A model generated the notes under the pieces. It was given only the letters and a program-made list of their open reading frames with translations. It was not told where the DNA came from and searched no databases. From assembly GCA_021820675.1 (NCBI GenBank), contig JAKADI010000012.1, positions 1-12,119 on the forward strand: a stretch of 12,119 bases of DNA, read 5' to 3'. Each line of letters opens with the position of its first letter. Position 1 is the stretch's first letter. A program made the translations under genes and the position numbers. Positions 6,682 to 12,119 of the stretch are shown piece by piece. The stretch comes from Bacillota bacterium. Its GTDB lineage: Bacteria > Bacillota > Sulfobacillia > Sulfobacillales > Sulfobacillaceae.

Positions 6682-8091
6682 TCATGCCTTTCCCAAATGC
6701 ACTATTGCAACAGCCCCCGCTGGCAAGTATACTTGGCACTTGAATTCACCCGATGTCCACACCTTCCGCTCCTCTCGCGGTGTAAGTTCCCATTCCTTGG
6801 TGTCCCAGTCTTGACGATGGTCAATCATCCGAAGATCATAGTCAACCGTATGCCATAAATCCCCACCAATTGCCACATCTACAATTCTATCCGCTTGGGT
6901 AGCATAAGGGTCGCTCGCAAGGACAAGTGTGACGTTGCCCTTGTCCAAACTCGCAATTGCCTTAACAGCAAAATCATCGATTTCTACCTTAACACGATCT
7001 CCTTTCAACCGCGCAAATGTTTGTAATGCAAAGAAAGGAGCTCGAACTTTAGCTTCCTGGTCGAACATACCCAACCGCAGTGGCTTCATATTGAACATGT
7101 CAAGATATCGCTTTATCGATGCCTTGGATAGAAAGGTACTAAATTTCTCGGGATCGATAGCTTGATCCCAAACATGATAGTAGAATGCCCAATCTATGCC
7201 GACATCAAGTAATGCAATGCCAATACTCACAATACTTCCAGCCCACCCCCAGTCACCGTCGATGTCCGCAACAGAAACCGCAGGAAAGGATTTATTCCAC
7301 TCTGTTACAAACAATTCTGGCGTGGGATCCATTCCTTCGACGAGTTTCTTTACGTAGCGAACGCTATCGGCATGGTATGCCGCGTCATTGCAGTAATTGT
7401 GCCACGAAACGAAATCTAATTGTGTACCCGTCTGTTTACAAAGGCTCACGAAACCCGGCAATGGTTCCGGTGGTGCAGAGTCCATAGGGCCAGCATCGGC
7501 TACCGCTGGCCCGCCAACTCGTGCTGACGGATCTATAGCACGAATTGCTTCGGAAGTCATCTTAAAATACTCAAAGTATTCTATGGGATCCGGGATTAAG
7601 TATGGCGCTCCGCCGGCCTCGCCAATATTTGGCTCATTGCCGATTTCCCAATGAGTGATAAGACCCCGCTTACCGCCATACCTCTTTACAATCTCCTTTA
7701 CGAGAGCCTGCCACTGATCCACATTGTTAGGTCTCCATACTCTCTCATCAATCTTAGAAAATAAAGTTCGGGGTTTTATAGTTAACGCTGCAACCACCTT
7801 TGCTCCTGTCGCCTCAAGGGCACCCATATATTCATCAAGTAACTCCCAGTTCAGATGTCCCGTATCATATATCCGAAAAAACTCTTGAATAAATACACGA
7901 ATGCGAAGATATCCGAGTTTTTTCATTACATCAATAAGTTTGTTTGGCAACGGAGCGGGATCTATCCCGCCTTGACTCAAAGCGAGACGCCAACTTTCAA
8001 TCGGTCCGAGTGTCGTCCGAAGATCCACCAGTGCCTGCGTCCGGGGAAGGACAGCAAGACGCGTCTCGAGGGGAGTGACTCCTTTATCCAT
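6682..8091 (-). CDS. Cytoplasmic clan GH-A glycoside hydrolase, GH39-like
   Basis: A 469-residue retaining glycosidase of clan GH-A. A (beta/alpha)8 barrel covers about residues 25-345. The acid/base Glu is in HWEIGNEPN (Glu153), and the nucleophile Glu is in FVTEWN (Glu264). FVSWHNY (about 227-233) is also typical of the clan. The remaining 100 or so residues look like a small beta-domain. There is no signal peptide, so it would act inside the cell on imported oligosaccharide. It starts at ATG 8091-8089 with AGGAGG seven bases upstream. GH39 (beta-xylosidase or related) is my best family guess; GH5, GH30 or GH51-like enzymes share the motifs. The gene is intact although flanked by two dead transposases. 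Its original promoter is probably at 9125-9153, now about 1 kb away behind the IS1595 remnant. Confidence 0.82.
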   Translation of the reverse strand: MDKGVTPLETRLAVLPRTQALVDLRTTLGPIESWRLALSQGGIDPAPLPNKLIDVMKKLGYLRIRVFIQEFFRIYDTGHLNWELLDEYMGALEATGAKVVAALTIKPRTLFSKIDERVWRPNNVDQWQALVKEIVKRYGGKRGLITHWEIGNEPNIGEAGGAPYLIPDPIEYFEYFKMTSEAIRAIDPSARVGGPAVADAGPMDSAPPEPLPGFVSLCKQTGTQLDFVSWHNYCNDAAYHADSVRYVKKLVEGMDPTPELFVTEWNKSFPAVSVADIDGDWGWAGSIVSIGIALLDVGIDWAFYYHVWDQAIDPEKFSTFLSKASIKRYLDMFNMKPLRLGMFDQEAKVRAPFFALQTFARLKGDRVKVEIDDFAVKAIASLDKGNVTLVLASDPYATQADRIVDVAIGGDLWHTVDYDLRMIDHRQDWDTKEWELTPREERKVWTSGEFKCQVYLPAGAVAIVHLGKA

Positions 8092-8219
8092 AATCTAACC
8101 TCCTAGTTTTATTATGTGCTTTCTCTATCTGCCCAACTATCTCATCATCAGTGTGACCAGCCTTTCCGTATTTCACCAAACTTAAGCTCGGGGATTGGTC
8201 TAAAAATTTTGGCCTTTTC

Positions 8220-8251
8220 TTTAACGCATCTTTAACGCATCTTTAACGCAT
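8220..8251. repeat. Three tandem 11-bp repeats
   Basis: TTTAACGCATC is repeated exactly at 8220-8230 and 8231-8241, and again at 8242-8251 apart from the last base. One copy per helical turn, about 130-160 bp upstream of the glycosidase start, would suit cooperative binding of a regulator on one face of the DNA. It may also be a replication-slippage product at the edge of the IS1595 remnant. Confidence 0.85.
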
Positions 8252-8309
8252 GTCCCTGAGTGACATTTCGTGTTGAGCCCCACGACTTCTTCTCGAAAAC
8301 CAACGCTCT

Positions 8310-8880
8310 CCTTGACTGGGCTAAATGCCGCAGGGTGTGGAATGATTGTGAAGCACGCTATCAGGAGACAATCCGTAATGCGAATGCTATACGTACGACG
8401 ATTGAGTCGATACGCGAACTCGTCGAGATAGAGTTGCCGTCGTCGGGCGCGTCCGCGCCCGTGAAAAGTGCAATCATGGCTTTCGCATTGCTGATGGTGG
8501 TATTAATCCACTGGAACACATGCGCGGCCTTAGGATCGTCACTGAAGGTGATTTCGTGGTCTGCGTGATATCCTTTCGCATTCAGACTCACGCCTACGTT
8601 GAGCGGTGCCCCTTGTTAGCCAGACCCATGACTGATGCTCCCCTCAAAATGTACATAGTCAGTGAAGTAGTTGGCACTACCAAGCCTAAATCTCGAAACT
8701 CCTTAGCTTACAACGAGTTCGGAGATCTTCTCCATTTATTCACAACGGATTTATCGAAATATGTACCCCAAAATAGGCATCGGACAGTTCCGCTAATCTC
8801 CAAAGTTAGGAGCGGTTGCGAGCCGCTACGGCATACTGGATTTTATGATACAACATCCAGGCTGCCATATAGGCCATGCC
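8310..8880 (-). pseudogene. Decayed IS1595-family (ISXO2-like) transposase
   Basis: Minus-strand reading gives MAYMAAWMLYHKIQYAVAARNR, an in-frame TAA (8808-8806), then LAELSDAYFG with a catalytic Asp region of the ISXO2-like domain. Further on come KAAHVFQWINTTISNAKAMIA and, after a frameshift near 8455, QLYLDEFAYRLNRR, the hallmark C-terminal block of IS1595 transposases. The N-terminal zinc ribbon is not found and the middle is scrambled by stops. The remnant lies between a promoter/leader-like region (9080-9153) and the glycosidase gene it appears to have served. Plus-strand ORFs here are shadows. Confidence 0.78.
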
Positions 8881-8889
8881 TAAGTTAAA

Positions 8890-9079
8890 GGAAAACTATC
8901 GCTTACTCCAGAATGGTCATCACCGCCCCCCGCCCAAACACCCGATGTTATTTAAATCATCATTTACATAGTGTTACAATTCGTGCATCTCAATCTGTGT
9001 TCTTATGTTATGAATCCACTCTATATTCGGAACACCAGACTTGAAAATAAATACGTCTAATTAAATTATAGCGGGTTGC
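8890..9079. other. AT-rich gap without a recognised feature
   Basis: No gene, RNA gene or clear hairpin was recognised. The stretch is AT-rich except for a short C-rich run at about 8927-8945. A 12-mer TTACATAGTGTT (8964-8975) also occurs at 5266-5277, but at a different distance from the operators. Confidence 0.4.
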
Positions 9080-9162
9080 CTCCACCACAAAGCCCCAATA
9101 TGACTTATCTGGGGATGCATTAATAGAATAGCGAAACAATACTTGATTGGCAATACCTCTGA
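9080..9162 (-). promoter_or_regulatory. Promoter and leader 5' end resembling those of the binding-protein gene (copy C)
   Basis: The 17-nt motif at 9146-9162 is identical to 5192-5208. On the minus strand it contains TTGCCA (9153-9148), followed 17 bp later by TATTCT (9130-9125). About 7 nt past the predicted start comes CAGATAA, then TTGG and GTGGAGG, matching the first 35-40 nt of the leader at 5156. The rest of the leader is not recognisable. The gene downstream on this strand is the glycosidase (8091), now beyond the IS1595 remnant, so this is probably its ancestral promoter. Confidence 0.5.
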
Positions 9163-9255
9163 AAAAACTTTTTAGTGTGATGAATTATAGACATTGCGAA
9201 AAAATATCGTAATATAGTAGGAGTGTAATCCTAATTATCCACATGGGATTCTTTG

Positions 9256-9290
9256 TATACTATATTGGTTGTACCACTTAGGGAAGGAGG
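9256..9290 (+). promoter_or_regulatory. Promoter end, GntR/FCD operator and ribosome binding site of the deacetylase operon
   Basis: TGGTTGTACCA (9266-9276) is a second perfect TGGTnnnACCA operator, the same type as at 5314-5324. A -10-like TATACT (9256-9261) or TATATT (9261-9266) lies directly before it, but no good -35 is present. AAGGAGG (9284-9290) is six bases before the GTG start. Repression by the regulator encoded two genes on, or by its paralogue, is inferred. Confidence 0.65.
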
Positions 9291-9296
9291 CATTCA

Positions 9297-9998
9297 GTGA
9301 ACATATTAGCGATTGGGGCGCATCCTGACGACGTCGAATTTCTTTGCGCGGGCACTTTGGCAAGATATGCTCAGCGTGGAGATCATGTTTCGATTATGGT
9401 CGCGACGAACGGGAATGTGGGATCGCCCACCTTAAACCAAGAGGAAATCGCAACAACACGCTATCAAGAGGCTTTGGCGTCCGCCGAGATCCTTGAGGCC
9501 CCCTTGATCTGGTTGGGGATTGATGATGAGTTTTTATTTAACACGCGCGAAACCCGTCTCCAATTCATTGAAGGAATTCGGAAAGCCAACCCCGATGTCA
9601 TTTTCGGCCACGCGCCGAGTGACTATCATCCGGACCATCGCACGGCGGGACAAATGACGATTGATTGTCGTATTCCGGTGACGGTGCGTCTGATCGAGAC
9701 GGCCAGTGCCTATCTCCCCCGAGTGCCGCATGTGTTTCTGATGGATACGATTGGTGGATTAGATTTTGTGCCCGAGGCCTTTGTTGATATCACGGACACC
9801 TTTGCGACCAAGGCGGCGATGTTATCCCAGCATCAGAGTCAAGCGACGTGGTTGCGCCATCTCTATGGGATGGATTATGTTGAGTTTATGGAGAGTTTAT
9901 GCCGGCAACGTGGCCAGGCACTAGGAGTCCGCTACGCGGAAGCCTTCCGGAGTGTGGCTACCTATCCGATTACCGGCGGGAGTTATTTATTACCCTAA
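9297..9998 (+). CDS. PIG-L/LmbE-family zinc-dependent deacetylase
   Basis: A 233-residue member of the PIG-L family, which removes N-acetyl groups from GlcNAc-containing or other amide substrates using zinc. The N-terminal signature GAHPDDVEF gives the zinc ligands His9 and Asp12 and the presumed base Asp11; the third ligand is His114 in DYHPDHRTA. Length and motif placement are those of an intact BshB/MshB-like enzyme. No signal peptide is present, so it acts in the cytoplasm. The GTG start has an excellent AAGGAGG. It is the first gene of an operon: the regulator follows after 38 nt and the dehydrogenase after another 38. A bacillithiol role is possible from the family, but the sugar-gene context favours deacetylation of an amino sugar in catabolism. 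Confidence 0.9.
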   Translation: MNILAIGAHPDDVEFLCAGTLARYAQRGDHVSIMVATNGNVGSPTLNQEEIATTRYQEALASAEILEAPLIWLGIDDEFLFNTRETRLQFIEGIRKANPDVIFGHAPSDYHPDHRTAGQMTIDCRIPVTVRLIETASAYLPRVPHVFLMDTIGGLDFVPEAFVDITDTFATKAAMLSQHQSQATWLRHLYGMDYVEFMESLCRQRGQALGVRYAEAFRSVATYPITGGSYLLP

Positions 9999-10036
9999 AG
10001 GTAACCAACATCCAGTCAGAAAAGGACGGAGAATTT

Positions 10037-10762
10037 ATGTCAAAGCGGTCGGGACAGGCGGTGGAAGAGGCCATTACCCAGTTTATCCGCCAGAACAATT
10101 TGCGGCCCGGTGATCGATTGCCGCCAGAACGAGAGTTTGCGGAGATCCTGAAAACCAGTCGCGTATCTCTGCGCAATAGCCTTACGGCGCTGGAGATGGC
10201 CGGCGCGGTCTATAGCAAGCATGGAAGTGGAACCTTTGTCGCGCAAAAATCGTTGGATCGGCTCTTAGCGGTGTCGCGTACCCTGGGACCATTAGGAATC
10301 GAACCGGAACTCGTGGTAGAGGCGCGACTCGCGCTCGAGCCGTCGGTCGTCGCGCTGGCCGCCCGTAAGGCGACGGCGGACGATCTACGGGTGATGGAGT
10401 TGATGTTAGCCAACATGGTACGCGATTATCAGGAAACCGGAACCTTTACCGTAGACCATGATCGGGAATTTCACCAAGCCTTGGCCCGGGGTGCACACAA
10501 TCCGCTGCTAGAAAACACTCTCAGTTACCTGTACATGATCGACGACGAGTCCCATTGGGTCAGGGTGCGAAATGACGTCCTAGCCGATGCCCATTTGGTG
10601 GAGGAATTTTTACAAGAACATCAAGACATGGTGACTGCGATTCGTAAGCACAATCCGCGAGTCGCCGAGTCGATTGTGATCCGTCATACCGAAAAAATGG
10701 CGCGTTACGTAGGAGCACGTCAAACTGCGACGACGCTTTCAACGGAGGCTACACCCAAATAG
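10037..10762 (+). CDS. GntR-family transcriptional regulator, FCD class (paralogue of 5400-6158)
   Basis: A 241-residue regulator. The winged helix-turn-helix covers about residues 6-73 (DRLPPEREF, RVSLRNSLTALEMAG, KHGSGTFVA); the FCD ligand domain follows at about 90-220 with the metal set DREFH, EHQDM and RHTEKM. I chose the ATG at 10037, because GGACGGAG lies five bases upstream and the length then matches the paralogue; an open frame extends 46 codons further but overlaps the deacetylase gene. Recognition-helix residues are largely shared with the first regulator, so both may bind the same TGGTnnnACCA sites. Base composition is clearly richer in G+C than the paralogue, which suggests separate histories. 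It lies inside the operon it probably controls. Confidence 0.93.
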   Translation: MSKRSGQAVEEAITQFIRQNNLRPGDRLPPEREFAEILKTSRVSLRNSLTALEMAGAVYSKHGSGTFVAQKSLDRLLAVSRTLGPLGIEPELVVEARLALEPSVVALAARKATADDLRVMELMLANMVRDYQETGTFTVDHDREFHQALARGAHNPLLENTLSYLYMIDDESHWVRVRNDVLADAHLVEEFLQEHQDMVTAIRKHNPRVAESIVIRHTEKMARYVGARQTATTLSTEATPK

Positions 10763-10800
10763 TAGCGTGGCGGTACGTACGAGGAGGGAAAAGAGGACTC

Positions 10801-11586
10801 ATGAAGCCGAAAACGGTGGTGATTACGGGCGGTGCGTCGGGCATTGGGCGAGCCACGGCGGAATTGCTCTTCGGCGCCGGAGTTCAAGTGGGGATTTTAG
10901 ATGCCAACGCATCGAATATTGCCCGTACGATGGACAAATTGCGACTACAGGGCCCGGAAGGGTCCGCGATCGGTGTGCCGTGCGATGTCAGCGACGAAAA
11001 GGATGTTCAGCGGGCCTTTGCCCATATTGAAGGGAGGTTCGGCCCACTTGATGGGTTGGTTGCGAATGCGGGAATTGGAACGGGAGGGGGCCTGCTACAT
11101 GAATTGGATTATGACACCTGGCAACGGGTCCTTGCGGTAAATCTTACCGGAGTGTTTTTATCCTGTAAGTATGCGTTACAGTCCATGTTGCACTACCACA
11201 CGCGCGGATCCATTGTCTGTACCTCGTCTCCTGCGGCGTTTGTGAGCATGGCGGCGGGGGAGGTGCCGGCCTATAGCGCGACCAAAGGCGGCGTGTCAGC
11301 ACTGGTGCGGACACTCGCGATTGATTATGCGTCCTATGGGGTTCGGGTCAACGCGGTCGTTCCGGGGGCTACAGAAACGCCATTAATGTGGGACGACGTG
11401 CCCCTGTCGGATCGGGAACGGCTCCGTGCACAAGTGGCCCAGGAAATACCATTAGGACGTCTTGCGGAGCCGATAGAACCGGCGAGGGCGGTCGTCTGGC
11501 TGCTGTCGGATGCCTCCACCTACGTCACCGGATCCCACCTCGTGTGTGACGGCGGCATTTTGGCCAAAGGGTCCATCAGTGTGTGA
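10801..11586 (+). CDS. Short-chain dehydrogenase/reductase (SDR)
   Basis: A 261-residue classical SDR. The nucleotide-binding TGGASGIG is at residues 9-16, and Asp34 at the end of the second strand indicates NAD preference over NADP. CDV near 61-63, NAG at 89-91 and the structural Asn114 follow. The catalytic set is Ser142 or Ser143, Tyr158 and Lys162 (YSATK). The C-terminal PGATETPL and YVTGSHLVCDGG are also standard. A GAGG lies four bases before the ATG and GGAGGG a little further. Coupled to a deacetylase, a GntR/FCD regulator and an enolase-superfamily enzyme, it probably oxidises a sugar or sugar acid, but substrate choice cannot be read from SDR sequences. Intact and ordinary in length. 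Confidence 0.93.
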   Translation: MKPKTVVITGGASGIGRATAELLFGAGVQVGILDANASNIARTMDKLRLQGPEGSAIGVPCDVSDEKDVQRAFAHIEGRFGPLDGLVANAGIGTGGGLLHELDYDTWQRVLAVNLTGVFLSCKYALQSMLHYHTRGSIVCTSSPAAFVSMAAGEVPAYSATKGGVSALVRTLAIDYASYGVRVNAVVPGATETPLMWDDVPLSDRERLRAQVAQEIPLGRLAEPIEPARAVVWLLSDASTYVTGSHLVCDGGILAKGSISV

Positions 11587-11616
11587 CGATGCATGTGCGC
11601 CCTTCCTACAGACCCC

Positions 11617-11683
11617 ATGCACTGCATGACGCGTGGGATGAGACGCGGCGTCATGGCAGGACACCCAGAAAACCGTCTCTGGG
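11617..11683 (+). repeat. Two stem-loops between the SDR and enolase-superfamily genes
   Basis: CATGACGC (11625-11632) and GCGTCATG (11648-11655) form a perfect 8-bp stem with a 15-nt loop. CCCAGA (11664-11669) and TCTGGG (11678-11683) form a second 6-bp stem. ATGCACTGCAT (11617-11627) offers an alternative fold of the first arm. No T-run follows either stem. In a 127-nt gap inside a tight operon this suggests transcript processing, attenuation or a read-through barrier. Confidence 0.45.
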
Positions 11684-11713
11684 GATTTATGACGGCATTT
11701 TAGGAGGTTTAAC

Positions 11714-12119
11714 ATGAAAATCTCGGACGTGGAGACGTTTTACTTGCGCTTGCCCCATATTCAAGATCGGACGGACAGTTCCCAAGACGCTCTCATTATT
11801 CGGGTAACAACGGATACCGGACTGGTGGGATATGGGGAAGTCGATAGCTGTCCGTCAGTCATCCAAGCCATTATTGACGCGCCCAAGTCCCATACTCAAG
11901 TGCATGGACTCCGAACCCTATTGGTGGGAGAAGATCCGATGGACACGACGCGGCTATGGGACAAAATGTATCAAGGGACGTTATATTTTGGGCGATCCGG
12001 CGCCACGATCCATGCCATGGCAGGAATTGATCTCGCCTTATGGGACATCAAGGGCAAAGTCTTAGGTCTGCCGGTCTACAAAATATTAGGTGGGGCCTTT
12101 CATCGCACCATTATGGCGT
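11714..12119 (+). CDS. Enolase-superfamily enzyme (mandelate racemase/muconate lactonizing type), partial
   Basis: The first 135 residues of a gene cut by the right edge. They form the N-terminal capping domain of the superfamily: MKISDVETFYLRLP, then ALIIRVTTDTGLVGYGEV at about 26-43, the GEDPMDTTRLWDKMY block near 72-86, and AGIDLALWDIKGKVLGLPVYKILGG at about 103-127, where the barrel begins. The catalytic barrel residues that separate dehydratases from racemases lie beyond the window. AGGAGG is six bases before the ATG. Operon neighbours (dehydrogenase, GntR/FCD regulator) favour a sugar-acid dehydratase over a racemase, but this is inference from context. Confidence 0.9.
   Translation, partial: MKISDVETFYLRLPHIQDRTDSSQDALIIRVTTDTGLVGYGEVDSCPSVIQAIIDAPKSHTQVHGLRTLLVGEDPMDTTRLWDKMYQGTLYFGRSGATIHAMAGIDLALWDIKGKVLGLPVYKILGGAFHRTIMA

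Noticed and set aside
8260..8888. Plus-strand ORFs of 102 and 122 codons
   Set aside because: They oppose recognisable IS1595 transposase fragments on the minus strand and have no Shine-Dalgarno sequence or known motif.
5266..8975. Shared 12-mer TTACATAGTGTT at 5266-5277 and 8964-8975
   Set aside because: Its distance to the operators differs greatly (about 50 and 300 bp) and flanks do not align, so it may be chance in AT-rich DNA.
9899..10036. 46-codon N-terminal extension of the second GntR regulator
   Set aside because: It overlaps the deacetylase gene in another frame, has no homology to the paralogue, and a good ribosome binding site precedes the ATG at 10037.
1..12119. CRISPR arrays, tRNA or rRNA genes
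   Set aside because: No regularly spaced repeats with spacers and no cloverleaf or ribosomal sequence were seen on either strand.

Overview
The window looks like an accessory carbohydrate-use region of a Gram-positive (Bacillota-type) bacterium. Ribosome binding sites are strong (AGGAGG-like), GTG and TTG starts occur, the transporter is a lipoprotein-dependent CUT1 ABC importer, and regulators are of the GntR/FCD family. A Sulfobacillus-like host is a guess from overall feel, not something proven by the sequence.

Layout. The left edge (1-430) has no convincing intact gene. A minus-strand transport block follows: a MalG-type permease (431-1273), a MalF-type permease (1270-2181) and, after a decayed IS110 transposase (2348-3353), the sugar-binding lipoprotein (3660-4976). 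A divergent regulatory gap (4977-5399) separates this from a plus-strand GntR/FCD regulator (5400-6158). Next come a decayed IS66 transposase (about 6209-6660, minus), an intact cytoplasmic clan GH-A glycosidase, GH39-like (6682-8091, minus), and a decayed IS1595/ISXO2-type transposase (about 8310-8880, minus). A second regulatory gap (8890-9296) precedes a tight plus-strand operon: PIG-L/LmbE deacetylase (9297-9998), a second GntR/FCD regulator closely related to the first (10037-10762), an SDR dehydrogenase (10801-11586), and the start of an enolase-superfamily (mandelate racemase/muconate lactonizing type) enzyme running off the right edge (11714-).

How it may work together. Lipoprotein plus two permeases would import a sugar or oligosaccharide, using an ATPase encoded elsewhere. 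The glycosidase would cut it inside the cell, the deacetylase would remove an N-acetyl group, and the SDR and enolase-superfamily enzymes could oxidise and dehydrate the product. Substrate identity is not readable from the sequence. GntR/FCD proteins commonly respond to sugar acids, which suits the last two enzymes.

Most interesting signals. (1) Two diverged copies of a roughly 125-140 nt element, both on the minus strand: one (5015-5156) forms most of the 5' leader of the binding-protein gene and the other (3510-3635) lies between that gene and the permeases. They share an identical 17-nt core and two mutually exclusive pairing options for the same 5' segment. (2) A shared promoter block (17-nt identical motif containing a minus-strand -35, then a -10 and the leader 5' end) occurs upstream of the binding-protein gene and upstream of the glycosidase. 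(3) A TGGTnnnACCA operator sits at the plus-strand start of both regulator-containing operons. All three transposase remnants lie in gaps between these genes, two of them between a conserved leader and the gene it probably served. The right-hand operon is clearly richer in G+C than the transporter and glycosidase genes.
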